From Chlorobaculum tepidum TLS (GTDB lineage Bacteria; Bacteroidota; Chlorobiia; Chlorobiales; Chlorobiaceae), in the NCBI RefSeq assembly GCF_000006985.1, contig NC_002932.3, positions 2,090,947 to 2,154,946 of the forward strand: 64,000 nucleotides of DNA, written 5' to 3'. This document shows, one piece after another, positions 10,263 to 19,944 of this stretch. Every line of letters begins with the position of its first letter. The first letter of the stretch is position 1. The notes beneath the pieces were generated by a model, which ran no database searches, was not told where the DNA came from, and was given only the letters and a program-made list of their open reading frames with translations. A program made the position numbers and the translations under genes.

Positions 10263-11648
10263 CTATCCGCCAAACTGACGCCGCATCTCCTCTGCGGTGC
10301 GCTCGTCCGCCGGGGTGACGGCGATTCGGGCGGGAATCGCGTCGTACATCCCTCTGAATTTTTTCACGCAATCTGCCGAGGCGAAGTAGATTTCGTCGAT
10401 GAAGTCGAGGTCGATCTTCTCGACCTGATCCTGCGCGCCATGCACGTAAACGACGAGCGGCGTGACCTCGTTGCCCCCCTCACGGAGTTGCCCGGCCACC
10501 AGCTCATCGACATGCTCCGCGCCCGACAGAAGAATGCGCTGGCCGGTGAGTTCCTCCTTGCGCAGCATCGCGGCGATCGCATCCACGCCCTCCCGGTCAA
10601 GGCAGCAGTCGGGAATGATGCCGTACTCCTGCAACGCCGAGGCGACCGAACGGTTCGCGGTGCAGATGACGAGATGCGCCAGATGCCTCACGTCGCGGCC
10701 ATGTTCGAAGAGATATTTAAAGAAATACCGGACGGCGAAGCGGTTCTGGAAAAAGAGCATCGAGAACCGGTCGATCCCCTCGATGCAGGCTTTCACCGCG
10801 CCGAGATCCGCGCCCGCCACCTGTTGGCACGGGAAGGGCACGGTGATGTAGTCGGCAGGCGGGTATTTTTTCGGCGCTTCGCCGGTCATGAGCACCTTCT
10901 TCTTGCGGGAGAACCAGTTCTCTTCGATGTACTGGCTGATGTTCTGGCCGATGATAAGCAACGCCGGTGAGTAAACCGCCTTTTCGCGCTTGCGGAACTC
11001 GTCGAGCGTGCTGGTAATGACGCGCTGGTTATAGCGCGTGGCGTTCTGAACCACGGCGACCATCGTCTCGCCGCTCCGCCCCGACGCCGCCACCTTGTCG
11101 AGCACGTCGTGCACGTTCGAGGCCACCATGTAATAGACGATCGTGTCGGTATCGGGCACCTGGATGCTGTTGACCGGATGGCCGGTGCAGAAGGCGACCG
11201 ACGAGGAGACCTTGCGCATGGTGAGCGGAATTTCACTGTAGGCGCTAGCTCCGTGCGCTGCGGTGATGCCGGGAATGATCTCGTAACCGATGCCGTGCTG
11301 GCGCAGCGTCTCGATCTCCTCGCCGCCGCGTCCAAAGATGAAGGGATCGCCGCCCTTGAGCCTCACGACGGTCTTGCCCATGAGCGCATGGCGCACGATC
11401 TCCTGGTTGATTTCGTCCTGCGCGAAGTGATGCGCATCCTTGCGCTTGCCGGTATAGATCTTCTCGGCCTTGTAGGGTTCAAGCATCTGGGGCAGCACGA
11501 GATCGTCGAAGAGAATCACGTCCGCCCCGCGCAGCACCCGATCAGCCTTGAGCGTGAGCAGCTCCGGATCACCCGGCCCCGCGCCCGCGATATAGACGTA
11601 GCCTCTCTTTGCCGCGGCCTGCGGCTCTGTATGGATTGAACCGGTCAT
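10263..11648 (-). CDS. cobA: Uroporphyrinogen-III C-methyltransferase fused to HemD-like domain
   Basis: This is a bifunctional tetrapyrrole enzyme of 461 aa. Residues about 16-255 are a SUMT (SAM-dependent methylation of uroporphyrinogen III to precorrin-2): [31 protein letters not shown] and [13 protein letters not shown] are all intact. Residues about 260-461 resemble uroporphyrinogen-III synthase (HemD), the most divergent enzyme of the pathway. It starts 21 bases after the precorrin-2 dehydrogenase and together they make sirohydrochlorin and sirohaem for DsrAB. In green sulfur bacterial dsr nomenclature this position may correspond to dsrW; I am not certain of the letter. Confidence 0.9.
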   Translation of the reverse strand: MTGSIHTEPQAAAKRGYVYIAGAGPGDPELLTLKADRVLRGADVILFDDLVLPQMLEPYKAEKIYTGKRKDAHHFAQDEINQEIVRHALMGKTVVRLKGGDPFIFGRGGEEIETLRQHGIGYEIIPGITAAHGASAYSEIPLTMRKVSSSVAFCTGHPVNSIQVPDTDTIVYYMVASNVHDVLDKVAASGRSGETMVAVVQNATRYNQRVITSTLDEFRKREKAVYSPALLIIGQNISQYIEENWFSRKKKVLMTGEAPKKYPPADYITVPFPCQQVAGADLGAVKACIEGIDRFSMLFFQNRFAVRYFFKYLFEHGRDVRHLAHLVICTANRSVASALQEYGIIPDCCLDREGVDAIAAMLRKEELTGQRILLSGAEHVDELVAGQLREGGNEVTPLVVYVHGAQDQVEKIDLDFIDEIYFASADCVKKFRGMYDAIPARIAVTPADERTAEEMRRQFGG

Positions 11649-11669
11649 TGCGGATACTTCCTGACAAAA

Positions 11670-12143
11670 TTACTGGTTGTCTTCCGGCCAGGTTTCGCTG
11701 ACAAACTCCCGGAGCCGGTTGCGCCACTCAACAGACTTTTTGACATTCTGGCCGTTGGAGGAGACCGCGACGGTCATTTCGCCCTGCTTGATGATGGCCG
11801 GGGAGATGAAGCCCGAAAGCTCGCGGTTATCGACGACGTTCACCAAGATGCCCCGCGCCTCTGCGTCATCGCGCACGCGCCGGTTGACCTCCTCGACGTT
11901 GGTGCTGGCATAGACCAGAAATGCGCCATCGAGATCAGAGGAGTCGTACTCCTTGTAGATTTCCGTAAACCCCTTACCCTTAAGTTCGTCAATGATTTCA
12001 GGCGAGACGATGGTGATATCCCGGGTATATTTTTCGATGGTCTGAATCTTGTGATGAGCAATTTTGCCACCGCCCACGAACAGAATCTTCTTGTTGTCCA
12101 CCCGGATATTGAGCGGCAAAAACACTTTCATTGATGTGTCCAT
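11670..12143 (-). CDS. Precorrin-2 dehydrogenase / sirohydrochlorin ferrochelatase (CysG N-domain type)
   Basis: This protein of about 157 aa is homologous to the N-terminal part of CysG and to Met8/SirC. It oxidises precorrin-2 to sirohydrochlorin with NAD+ and may insert iron. The nucleotide-binding motif [11 protein letters not shown] is near residue 20. [14 protein letters not shown] and [31 protein letters not shown] follow, as in the family. It lacks the SUMT domain, which is encoded separately by the next gene. It is 109 bases downstream of dsrP. The start at 12143 (MDTSMKVF) is chosen over an upstream GC-rich extension; no clear ribosome site decides it. Confidence 0.88.
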   Translation of the reverse strand: MDTSMKVFLPLNIRVDNKKILFVGGGKIAHHKIQTIEKYTRDITIVSPEIIDELKGKGFTEIYKEYDSSDLDGAFLVYASTNVEEVNRRVRDDAEARGILVNVVDNRELSGFISPAIIKQGEMTVAVSSNGQNVKKSVEWRNRLREFVSETWPEDNQ

Positions 12144-12252
12144 TTTGACAAATATGCAACGACCCCGGGGCAGGTTCAGTTCCCGCACCGGGGCCAGTGA
12201 AGAGATGCGTTGGCGTCCGTTTTATAACGACTTCACGCCGGATACGGCAGGC

Positions 12253-13404
12253 TCACTCCTGCGTCTTGACGGCGATGGCAGTCTTGAGCAGCATGGTCAG
12301 CACAAGCAGGCCGATGGCCCAGATGCCAAGCGTGACCGAAATTTCGGTTGCCGTCGGCATGTAATCAACGATCGCTTCGAGCGGCGTCGGCACAAATCCG
12401 CCGAAGATCAGGCCCATTCCCTTGTCGATCCAGATCGAGACCACCAGACCGATGCAGGCCGCGATGAGCGCGCCGTTCTTGCGGCGAAGCGGCGGGGAGA
12501 GAAGTACGCCCACCGAGATGATGCCAGTAATCAGCGAGAACCACATCCACGGCACGAGCGGCGCGTGGCCTTCGAGGCCGAAGAAGAGGTACTGCAAGCT
12601 GTGCTTGTGCGCCGGAATGTTGCTGTAAAAGGCCGTGAAGAACTCGGTACCGAGGAAGAAGAGGTTGGCCAGCCCGGCGTAGGAGCTGAGCACGGCAAGC
12701 TTGAGGCGAGCCTCCTGACCGGCGTCGAACTTGGCGACCTTCTTCAGGATGAAGGTGATAAGGATCAGGATGGCCGTACCGGCGGCGAAGGCCGAGGCCA
12801 GGAAGCGCGGCGCGAGCACGGCGGTGAGCCAGAGGTGGCGGCCCGGAAGACCGGCAAACAGGAACGCCGTGACGGTGTGGATGCTGAAGGCCCACGGAAT
12901 CGAGATGTAGATCAGCACCTTCACCCACGGCGCGGGAGCCACGCCCTTGCGTTCAGCGCCAAGCACCGCCCAGCCGCTGATGAGGTTCAGGAAGAGGTAG
13001 CCGTTGAGCACCATCACGTCCCAGAACACCATCGAATGCGGCGAGGGATAGAGCAGCACGTTGAGCACGCGGTCAGGCCGGCCCATGTCGGCAAGGATAA
13101 ACAACATGCACATGAGCGCCGCCGAAACAGCGAGGAACTCTCCGACGATGACGATTTTCGAAAAGGCCTTCTGGTTGTGCAGATAGTATGGCAACACCAG
13201 CATCACAGCCGAGGCGGCGACCCCGACCAGAAAGGTGAACTGGGCGATGTAGACGCCCCAGCTTATGTCACGGCCCATGCCGGTGACGCCGAGACCGATG
13301 GACATCTGCCGGGCGTACGCCGAGACTCCAAGCCCGATGACAACGAGCAGGAAGGCTACCCATGTCCAGTAGCCGCGGCCTCCTTTAAGCGCTTTCTCGA
13401 TCAT
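12253..13404 (-). CDS. dsrP: DsrP, NrfD-like integral membrane subunit of DsrMKJOP
   Basis: This 383-aa polytopic protein has about ten transmembrane segments and belongs to the NrfD/PsrC superfamily, which exchanges electrons with the quinone pool. Typical features are the helix [43 protein letters not shown], the conserved [10 protein letters not shown] loop and HMVTAF-like histidines in [16 protein letters not shown]. The gene follows dsrO after nine bases. In the reverse (oxidative) Dsr pathway it probably passes electrons from sulfur oxidation into menaquinone. The direction of flow is inferred from the lifestyle. Confidence 0.93.
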   Translation of the reverse strand: MIEKALKGGRGYWTWVAFLLVVIGLGVSAYARQMSIGLGVTGMGRDISWGVYIAQFTFLVGVAASAVMLVLPYYLHNQKAFSKIVIVGEFLAVSAALMCMLFILADMGRPDRVLNVLLYPSPHSMVFWDVMVLNGYLFLNLISGWAVLGAERKGVAPAPWVKVLIYISIPWAFSIHTVTAFLFAGLPGRHLWLTAVLAPRFLASAFAAGTAILILITFILKKVAKFDAGQEARLKLAVLSSYAGLANLFFLGTEFFTAFYSNIPAHKHSLQYLFFGLEGHAPLVPWMWFSLITGIISVGVLLSPPLRRKNGALIAACIGLVVSIWIDKGMGLIFGGFVPTPLEAIVDYMPTATEISVTLGIWAIGLLVLTMLLKTAIAVKTQE

Positions 13405-13413
13405 GGCTTATGG

Positions 13414-14190
13414 TTAGATGATGTAAAAGACTGATGGCAGCGTGCCGAGTTCCGGCTTGCGCTGCATGGTTTCGTTCGTGGCGAGCATCTTGCGGATCTC
13501 CGAATTTGGATCGTTCAGGTCGCCGAAGGTAAGCGCATTCTCCGCACAGCTGACGACGCAGGCCGGAAGCTCGCCCTTGACGAGCCGCTCCGAGCAGAAG
13601 TTGCACTTCTCGACCACGCCGCGCATCCGTGTCGGGTAGGTGTTGCTCAGCTCCTTGATGTGCGGACGCGGATCGAGCCAGTTGAAGCTGCGCGAACCGT
13701 ACGGGCAGGCGGCCATGCAGAAGCGGCAGCCAATGCAGCGATGGTAGTCGATGGAGACGATGCCGTCCCAGCGCTTAAAGGTCGCCTCGGTCGGGCAGGC
13801 TTTGGTGCAGGGCGGCTCGGTGCAGTGGTTGCAGAGCGTCAGCACCTGGCGTTCCAGCACTTCGGGATTCTGGAACTGCGTGCTGGCGGTCGGAAACGCA
13901 TTCTCATAACCGCTCTTCCATATCCATTTGACCTCGTTCTTCGTATGGCCGAAGTCCGGCACGTTGTGATCGTGGTGGCAACGGACGATGCACTCCTTGC
14001 AGTCGCCGAGGCACTTGCGGGTATCAACCAGCATTCCCCAGCGCACCTTGCCCGGCGTCGGCTTGGTGGTAAAGCTCGACATATCGGTATTCTCAAGCGC
14101 GAACGCCGGGAACAGACCCGCGGCGGCACCCAGGCCGGCGAGAGCGCCCAGACCGGCCTTTTTCAGAAATTCTCTACGGTTTTGACTCAT
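13414..14190 (-). CDS. dsrO: DsrO, periplasmic iron-sulfur subunit of DsrMKJOP
   Basis: This 258-aa protein has a Tat-type leader, [15 protein letters not shown], followed by a hydrophobic stretch, so it is exported folded. It carries several four-cysteine clusters: [45 protein letters not shown] and a last group around CNFCSERL. These suit about four 4Fe-4S clusters of the ferredoxin/HybA type. The start at 14190 is fixed by GGAGGT upstream and an ATGA overlap with the dsrJ stop, indicating translational coupling. Electrons probably run between DsrJ and DsrP. Confidence 0.94.
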   Translation of the reverse strand: MSQNRREFLKKAGLGALAGLGAAAGLFPAFALENTDMSSFTTKPTPGKVRWGMLVDTRKCLGDCKECIVRCHHDHNVPDFGHTKNEVKWIWKSGYENAFPTASTQFQNPEVLERQVLTLCNHCTEPPCTKACPTEATFKRWDGIVSIDYHRCIGCRFCMAACPYGSRSFNWLDPRPHIKELSNTYPTRMRGVVEKCNFCSERLVKGELPACVVSCAENALTFGDLNDPNSEIRKMLATNETMQRKPELGTLPSVFYII

Positions 14191-14621
14191 TGCGACACCT
14201 CCATCGGCGACAGATGACAGTTCCAGCATGTCGGCTTGACATTGGCATACTCGTGACACATAAAACAGAACATTGGATTCGAGCCGTGGCATCCGAGACA
14301 GGTGTTGAGACTCTTGTCGAAGTGCTCTCCCTGGGGATTGACGAAGGTGCGGTTGCCTTCGCGCACCGAGTCGTGACGCCACTTGTTGAGAATCTGCATG
14401 TGGTGCGCCCGCATGTACTCGGTCGGCAAAATGCACTTCGAGCTGTCGATCGGCGCGCCGCCCGGTTTGACGGTTGCCGCCGCGACAACGGGCGACTCCT
14501 CGGCGATCGCCGGAAGGGAACCGCGGTGAGCCACCTGCATGAAAAACCATGCCGCCACAAAGACGCTCAGACCTGCGGCGAGGGCGACCAGAAACTGACT
14601 GAACTTATTCATCGTCGTCAT
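14187..14621 (-). CDS. dsrJ: DsrJ, triheme cytochrome c
   Basis: This 144-aa protein has an N-terminal hydrophobic signal-anchor and exactly three CXXCH haem sites near the C-terminus: CLGCH, CFMCH and CWNCH. That is the fingerprint of DsrJ, the periplasmic cytochrome of DsrMKJOP. Its start (MTTMNKF) overlaps the dsrK 3' end by 17 bases, and its stop overlaps the dsrO start by four. A Cys in SSKCILP near residue 62 could be the unusual haem ligand described for DsrJ of purple sulfur bacteria, which is an inference. Confidence 0.95.
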   Translation of the reverse strand: MTTMNKFSQFLVALAAGLSVFVAAWFFMQVAHRGSLPAIAEESPVVAAATVKPGGAPIDSSKCILPTEYMRAHHMQILNKWRHDSVREGNRTFVNPQGEHFDKSLNTCLGCHGSNPMFCFMCHEYANVKPTCWNCHLSPMEVSQ

Positions 14622-16257
14622 CCTCCTCGAATCCGGCCATAGGGTTCTCTCTCAGGTCTTCGGTTCTTTTCTTTTCTCCATCCATGATGAGCGCGTTACC
14701 AACCAGCTCGTGCAGACCGTAGACCGTCACGCCCGGATTCCAGTAGCGCATCAGCGCCGGAAGGCTTGCTCGGTCGATGGCGCAGATCGTGACCAGCGAA
14801 TCGACCTTGTGCTTCTCGCGCACGTGCGCGACGGCGCTGGCTCTCGGGAAACCGCCTCTCATACGGGTGTCCATGAACTCCTCGGCGTTCAGGCCGCTGC
14901 CCGAACCGCAGCAGAAGGTCTGCTCCCTGATGGTGTTCTCGGGCATTTCGTGGAAAACGTTGCACACCTTGTTGAGCACGTAACGGGGCTCCTCGAACAT
15001 GCCCATGCCGCGAGCCACATTGCACGAATCGTGGAAGGTGGTGCGAAGATGGTCGTTGCGTTTCGGATCGAGCTTGAGCTTGCCGTGCTTGATGAGGTCA
15101 GCGGTAAACTCGACGATGTGCACCATTTTGGTGGCCTTCGCATTAGTGAACTTCGTGCCGGTGATTGGCGAAACCGGCTCCTCGAGGAAATCCGCCGGGC
15201 CGTTCATGGTGTTCATGTACTGATGCACCAGGCGCCACATGTGGCCGCACTCGCCGCCGAGAATCCACTTCACCCCGAGACGCTTGGCCTCGTGATACAT
15301 CTTGGCATTGATCTTCTTCATCATTTCGTTCGAGGTGAACATGCCGAAGTTGCCACCCTCCGAAGCGTAGGTGCTGATGGTGTAGTCGAGGCCGATGTGA
15401 TGGAACAGCAGCAGATAGCCCATCATCGTATAGACACCGGGATCACCGAAAACGTCGCCCGACGGCGTAATGAAGAGAATCTCCGCGCCCTTGCGGTTGA
15501 AGGTAGGATTGACCCGCACCCCGGTGAGATCTTCGATGTCATCCACCATCGACATGATGTTCTGCTTGAAGGTGTGCGGCTCGATGCCAAGGTGATTGCC
15601 CGTGCGGTTGCAGTTGGCCACCGGCGCGAGAATCCAGTTGTTGTTCACGCCGATGAGGTTGAGCAGCTCGCGCACCATCATGGTAATCTCGGCGGTATCG
15701 ATGCCCATCGGACAGAAAACCGAACAGCGGCGGCACTCGGTACACTGATGGAAGTACATGTGCCACTCTTTGATCACATCCTGCGTGAGCGTTCTCGATC
15801 CGGAAAAGTCCTTCAGGATTTTTGCCAGACCCGTGAAATCGTTGCGATAAACTGAACGGACAAGCTCGGCGCGAAGCACCGGCATGTTCTTCGGATCGCC
15901 AGTACCGAGGAAAAAGTGGCACTTGTCGGCGCAGGCGCCGCAGCGCACGCAGCTGTCCATGAACACCTTGAACGAACGGAACCGCTTCAGGCGATCCTTC
16001 ATGCCGTCGCGGATCGTCTTTTCCCATCCTGCGGGTAACTGCCAGTCCTTGTCGGTGGCAGCCCATTTCCTCGGGTTGGCGAAGTGCAGCTCGTCGAGCA
16101 CTTCCGGCTTGGCAGGAAAACACCAGTTGCCGTCACGGAACTCCACCGGCAAATCCCACCAATCCTTGCCGGCGAACTCCCCCTTGAGGAGCCGTGGCTT
16201 CTTTTGTTCGAACTCTTTTTTGAGTTCGTCTGGTTTGAGGGCGTATTTGTTGGACAT
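14605..16257 (-). CDS. dsrK: DsrK, HdrD-like cytoplasmic iron-sulfur subunit
   Basis: This 550-aa protein resembles HdrD of heterodisulfide reductase. A first ferredoxin-type cluster group is [14 protein letters not shown] near residue 103, a second [15 protein letters not shown] near 173. The C-terminal half has CCG-type cysteine-rich elements, including HDSCNVARG and [13 protein letters not shown], expected to bind the special 4Fe-4S centre that acts on the DsrC disulfide or trisulfide. It sits at the cytoplasmic side of DsrM. The gene lies six bases after dsrM and overlaps dsrJ. Confidence 0.95.
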   Translation of the reverse strand: MSNKYALKPDELKKEFEQKKPRLLKGEFAGKDWWDLPVEFRDGNWCFPAKPEVLDELHFANPRKWAATDKDWQLPAGWEKTIRDGMKDRLKRFRSFKVFMDSCVRCGACADKCHFFLGTGDPKNMPVLRAELVRSVYRNDFTGLAKILKDFSGSRTLTQDVIKEWHMYFHQCTECRRCSVFCPMGIDTAEITMMVRELLNLIGVNNNWILAPVANCNRTGNHLGIEPHTFKQNIMSMVDDIEDLTGVRVNPTFNRKGAEILFITPSGDVFGDPGVYTMMGYLLLFHHIGLDYTISTYASEGGNFGMFTSNEMMKKINAKMYHEAKRLGVKWILGGECGHMWRLVHQYMNTMNGPADFLEEPVSPITGTKFTNAKATKMVHIVEFTADLIKHGKLKLDPKRNDHLRTTFHDSCNVARGMGMFEEPRYVLNKVCNVFHEMPENTIREQTFCCGSGSGLNAEEFMDTRMRGGFPRASAVAHVREKHKVDSLVTICAIDRASLPALMRYWNPGVTVYGLHELVGNALIMDGEKKRTEDLRENPMAGFEEDDDDE

Positions 16258-16263
16258 AATTGA

Positions 16264-17259
16264 TTATTGCTTTTCGACCGGAAGACCCGCCTTTTTCATT
16301 TTTTCGCGGAACTCGTCTTCGTATTCGGCATAAGTCCTGAACTTGATATCGGGATTCCACGGATTCTTGTGCCGTTTGGCGCGGCTGTTGTTCGGCAGGT
16401 TGCGCGTTGGGCTGAGGAAAATTCCGCCCATATGCACCAGCTTGCTGAACGGAATGTAGGCGAGCAGCACGCAAACCAGGAACAGGTGGATATAGAACAG
16501 GACACCTATCGGTTCGGGCGCGTCGAAACCGAAGTGAGCCAGTGTCATGGCCAACGCTTTGACCGGCATGATGTCGATTTTGGTCACGTAGCGCATGCTG
16601 ATGCCGATAACAACGATGGCGCCGAACAGGAACAGCGGAAAATAGTCTGTCGAAAGAGACAGAATCCGCATCTTTTCGTCCGACAGGCGGCGCAGCACTA
16701 GGAAAGTGATAGCAGCAAGCGCTATGGCGTCAGTGATGTAAAATGCCGGCACGGTCACATCGAGAAAGCGATCCGCATTTTCAAGCAATTCGATTGGCAA
16801 GGGCAGTGTCTCAAGGAAAAAGCGCGCATGGCGAATAACAATGATGAGCATCGACCAGTGAAACGCGAGACCGCCAAGCCAAAGCCATTTGTACGAACCA
16901 TAGACGAGCTTCGGGCCGCCATACAGCTCAGCCCTGGTGTTTCGGAACAGCGAGCGGAACAGGAAGACTTCGGAGAGCACCCGCATCGCGGCCATGAAGG
17001 GATTTGACGGGCACTCCAGCGGATTGGTCTTGATCCAGTCGAGCGACTGCTCCTGGCCGCAGGTGGTCGGAATGTTGAAGGGTACCGGCCTCCGGATCCA
17101 GTCAACCAGCCGGAAAAGCATACCGAGCACGAGAATGGCTGCGGAGGCATAAGGGATGACGATGGCGAAAAGATAGTCGAGCTTGCCGTAGGTGATGCCA
17201 GCCCAGGGAATCAGGGCCAGCACGATCACTGCGATCAACGGTTTCAGCACTTTTTTCAT
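16264..17259 (-). CDS. dsrM: DsrM, membrane haem b subunit
   Basis: This 331-aa membrane protein is related to NarI and HdrE. It has about six hydrophobic helices, including the N-terminal LKPLIAVIVLALIPWAGITYG, LGGLAFHWSMLIIVIRHARFF and VLFYIHLFLVCVLLAYIPFSKLVHM, with paired histidines suited to two b haems. A Cys-containing loop (TTCGQEQSLDWIKTNPLECPSNP) is typical of DsrM. It anchors DsrK and exchanges electrons with menaquinone. The start overlaps the dsrT stop by four bases (ATGA). Confidence 0.94.
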   Translation of the reverse strand: MKKVLKPLIAVIVLALIPWAGITYGKLDYLFAIVIPYASAAILVLGMLFRLVDWIRRPVPFNIPTTCGQEQSLDWIKTNPLECPSNPFMAAMRVLSEVFLFRSLFRNTRAELYGGPKLVYGSYKWLWLGGLAFHWSMLIIVIRHARFFLETLPLPIELLENADRFLDVTVPAFYITDAIALAAITFLVLRRLSDEKMRILSLSTDYFPLFLFGAIVVIGISMRYVTKIDIMPVKALAMTLAHFGFDAPEPIGVLFYIHLFLVCVLLAYIPFSKLVHMGGIFLSPTRNLPNNSRAKRHKNPWNPDIKFRTYAEYEDEFREKMKKAGLPVEKQ

Positions 17260-17696
17260 GCTTCAGCCCTCCTGAGCGCCATGTGCATTTTCCGGCGGGC
17301 CTCGTCATACTTGATCTGGTAGATAGTCTCCCGGTGCTTCATGTAGCTATCAAAAGCTTGCAGGGTCAGCTCTTCGAGGCGGTCGCGGCACGGATGGTCG
17401 CATTCGACCGGAAGCGCTTCGATCATACCCTTGAGCATAAACAAAATCGACAGGGATTTTGAAGGTGGAATATCCTGAACGGCAAGAATCCGGGTGATGC
17501 GCATGATCGGCTCGGCGGCCTGCATGGAGCGATCCGCCACAGCATCAAGCAGAACACCCAGCTCCTCGGCAATCGCCGTAGCGACCAGTGAGCCGTGGCT
17601 CATTCCGCCGGGCAACATTGCCACAACCGATGAGGTCCAGCGTTCAAGCAGGACGTTCCGGTTCTCTTTAACTATCTGTTCCCACGCTCTCGTCAT
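17256..17696 (-). CDS. dsrT: DsrT, RsbRD N-terminal-domain-like protein
   Basis: This protein of 146 aa, starting MTRAWEQIVKENRNVLLERW, resembles the RsbRD_N domain, an all-helical globin-like sensor-type fold. Small proteins of this type precede dsrMKJOP in green sulfur bacteria and many sulfate reducers, where the gene is called dsrT. No catalytic motif or cofactor-binding residues are evident. It is translationally coupled to dsrM through an ATGA overlap. Its function is unknown; a regulatory or assembly role for DsrMK is a guess from position. Confidence 0.82.
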   Translation of the reverse strand: MTRAWEQIVKENRNVLLERWTSSVVAMLPGGMSHGSLVATAIAEELGVLLDAVADRSMQAAEPIMRITRILAVQDIPPSKSLSILFMLKGMIEALPVECDHPCRDRLEELTLQAFDSYMKHRETIYQIKYDEARRKMHMALRRAEA

Positions 17697-17787
17697 AAGA
17701 TTGCAGAATAAGAGGTTGTTACATTCAAAAGCAGTACGCCAGCCTGCAAAAGACCGGCAGACTTGAAGTGCTTCCCTGAAAGCGGGA

Positions 17788-18150
17788 TCAGGCGCATTTG
17801 GCCATGAAGGCCTCGTAAACCGGACGCCAGGTTTTGGCATCCGCCTCGAACGGTATTTCGAGATACTGGCAAAGATAGAGGGCGTCATAAGCAGCACAGA
17901 TGTCGCCATTTTTCAGCGCTTCGAGCGCCTTCTTGCCGGCTGCGGCGGTATCCTCGCCCGTCAGACGGACCTGACGCCAGTAGTTGATCGCCTCATCGCG
18001 GTACACGGCATTCCGGGGCAAGGCCTCGGCAGCTTTCAGGTTGCTGACCTCGACCTGGCGATTGCCAAAAGTAACTGGCCAGCCGGTCTCCTGCCAATGC
18101 AAGGATGTTTCGATGGCCTTCTCGACCATCTGGATCATATCGTCCATCAT
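17788..18150 (-). CDS. Conserved unknown protein between dsrL and dsrT (DsrU candidate)
   Basis: This soluble protein of 120 aa has no recognised domain. It is helix-rich and starts with acidic and Met-rich MMDDMIQMVEKAIE. It continues with WQETGWPVTFGNRQVEVSNL and ends YEAFMAKCA. Three cysteines are present, one two residues from the C-terminus in a way that recalls DsrC, although no sequence similarity to DsrC is visible. It begins 36 bases after the dsrL stop and is followed by dsrT after 91 bases, so it is part of the operon. Position suggests the green-sulfur-specific gene called dsrU, but I cannot confirm this. Confidence 0.75.
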   Translation of the reverse strand: MMDDMIQMVEKAIETSLHWQETGWPVTFGNRQVEVSNLKAAEALPRNAVYRDEAINYWRQVRLTGEDTAAAGKKALEALKNGDICAAYDALYLCQYLEIPFEADAKTWRPVYEAFMAKCA

Positions 18151-18186
18151 AGTGTTTCGGTCTTTCAGGTTACGATGCCGCCCAAT

Positions 18187-19920
18187 TTACAGTCCGTCGC
18201 CCATGCCCATCTGGATGTAGCCGCAGGGGCAGACCAGGGAGCAGAGGTGGCAGCCGACGCATTTTGTGTAGTCGGTATAGACTTTTTCGCCTGCCGGGTT
18301 GTCGCGGAAGCGGGTGATCGCCTCCTGCGGGCAGAACGAGACGCACTGCTTGCAGTCGAAGCAGAACCCGCAGCTCATACACCGCTTCGATTCGGTGATG
18401 GCCTGTTCGGGCGTCAGCGCTTCGAGCAGTTCGTCGTGGTTGCCCACCACCACCTCCGGCTTGATGCTGGTGCGTTTTGCCTGCGGGGTGTGCAGGAAGT
18501 AGAGCAGGTCCTGCTTGTGCGGCTTGGTGATCTCGCGATACGGCTCCTCCGGCATCGGTTCGCCTTTCAGGAAGGCGTCGATGGCGTAGGCGGCTTTGCG
18601 GCCGTGACCCACCGCCGTGGTGATGAGATCGACCTTCAGGGCGTCGCCGCCGCCGAAGAGCTTTTCGCGGCCCGGAATCCGGAAGTTGCGGTCAACCTTG
18701 AGCCACGGGCCGCTGGCCGCACTGCCGAGGCCCGACAGGTCGGTCGCCTGGCCGATGGCCGCCACCACCATGTCCGCTTCGATCTCGAAGCTTTCGCCAT
18801 TGCTTTTGTAGCGCAGGAACGGAATCGGGGAGTTCCAGCCTTCCTCGCCTTTCTCCTTTTTGACCATCTTTGTGCAACGCAGGCCGGTGACGCCACTCGC
18901 TCCGCCGAGCACTTCTACCGTGCCGGTGAGAAAGTGCATCGTTGTGCCTTCGTTTTTGGCGTCGTCGAATTCGTTCTCGAAGCAGGCCATCTCTTCGCGC
19001 GGCACGCCGGAGATGATGGTGGCTTGCGAGCCGAGACGCAGCGCCAGACGCGCGACGTCCATCGCTACGTTACCGTCGCCGATCACCACCACGTGCTTGC
19101 CGACCGGAATGTCATCGCCCAGCACTTCGTAGCTTTTCAGGAAGTCGATGGCGTTGGTGGCGCCGGGCGTGCCTTCAAAGCCGGGCACGGGAAGAGCTCT
19201 TCCCTTCTGTGCGCCGACGGCGATGAAGACCGCGTCGTACTCCGCTTCGAGCTGTTCGAGGGTGATGTCCTTGCCGATGGTGACGCCCATCTTCGTCTCG
19301 ACGCCGAGTTCGATGATGCGCCCGATTTCGGCTTCGAGCACTTTGCGATCTACGCGGTAGCCCATGATGCCATAGAGCACCATGCCGCCGAGCTTTTCGT
19401 TGGCGTCGTAGATGGTGACGGCGTGGCCTTTGCGGCGCAGCTGGTAGGCGGCGGAGAGTCCCGCCGGGCCGCCGCCGATGATGGCGACCCGCTTGCCGGT
19501 GTCGGCACCGGGGCCTTTGAGTTTGAGGTTGTGCTCGATGCCGTAGTTGCCGAGCACCTGCTCGACGGCGTTGATGGCCACGCTTTCGTCGTGCACGCCG
19601 CGGTTGCATTTGCTCTGGCACGGGTGCGGGCAGATGCGCCCCATTACCGCCGGGAAGGGGTTGGTGTCGGTGGCCGTTTCCCAGGCCGATTTCAGCGGGT
19701 CGTCCGACGGGTCGGTGCCGTTCAGAAAACGGTTGATGGCCCGGATGTCTTCGCCTGCCGGGCACTCGGCGGTGCAGGGCGGGGTCTGCGGTACGTAGAT
19801 CGGGCATTTGTGGCTGTGATCCCCAAAGGCGACGATCTTGTCGGTCCCTGTCAGTTCGCTGAAGGCAGGGTAGACGTACTCTGTCGCAAAATCGAGAATC
19901 GGGTTTGATTCTGCATTCAT
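18187..19920 (-). CDS. dsrL: DsrL, iron-sulfur flavoprotein NAD(P)H:DsrAB oxidoreductase
   Basis: This 577-aa protein is related to the small subunit of glutamate synthase (GltD). The N-terminal cysteine group PPCTAECPAGEDI near residue 50 binds iron-sulfur. GGGPAGLSAAYQLRRKGH near residue 150 binds FAD. A second Rossmann motif, VVIGDGNVAMDVARLA near residue 280, binds NAD(P). The C-terminus adds a ferredoxin with CMSCGFCFDCKQCVSFCP and CVGCHLCSLVCPCG. It accepts electrons from DsrAB during sulfide or persulfide oxidation and reduces NAD(P)+. The start is supported by an AGGAG site. It lies 24 bases after dsrB. Confidence 0.95.
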   Translation of the reverse strand: MNAESNPILDFATEYVYPAFSELTGTDKIVAFGDHSHKCPIYVPQTPPCTAECPAGEDIRAINRFLNGTDPSDDPLKSAWETATDTNPFPAVMGRICPHPCQSKCNRGVHDESVAINAVEQVLGNYGIEHNLKLKGPGADTGKRVAIIGGGPAGLSAAYQLRRKGHAVTIYDANEKLGGMVLYGIMGYRVDRKVLEAEIGRIIELGVETKMGVTIGKDITLEQLEAEYDAVFIAVGAQKGRALPVPGFEGTPGATNAIDFLKSYEVLGDDIPVGKHVVVIGDGNVAMDVARLALRLGSQATIISGVPREEMACFENEFDDAKNEGTTMHFLTGTVEVLGGASGVTGLRCTKMVKKEKGEEGWNSPIPFLRYKSNGESFEIEADMVVAAIGQATDLSGLGSAASGPWLKVDRNFRIPGREKLFGGGDALKVDLITTAVGHGRKAAYAIDAFLKGEPMPEEPYREITKPHKQDLLYFLHTPQAKRTSIKPEVVVGNHDELLEALTPEQAITESKRCMSCGFCFDCKQCVSFCPQEAITRFRDNPAGEKVYTDYTKCVGCHLCSLVCPCGYIQMGMGDGL

Positions 19921-19944
19921 GAGGTTGCTCCTTTGCTTTTCAGC

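Noticed and set aside
12064..13434. 456-codon plus-strand frame
   Set aside because: Antisense to dsrP. The translation is charged and repetitive (His/Arg/Glu) without domains.
18097..19908. Very long open frame on the plus strand (603 codons)
   Set aside because: It lies antisense to dsrL and has no recognisable motif. Codon bias of dsrL opens the opposite frame.
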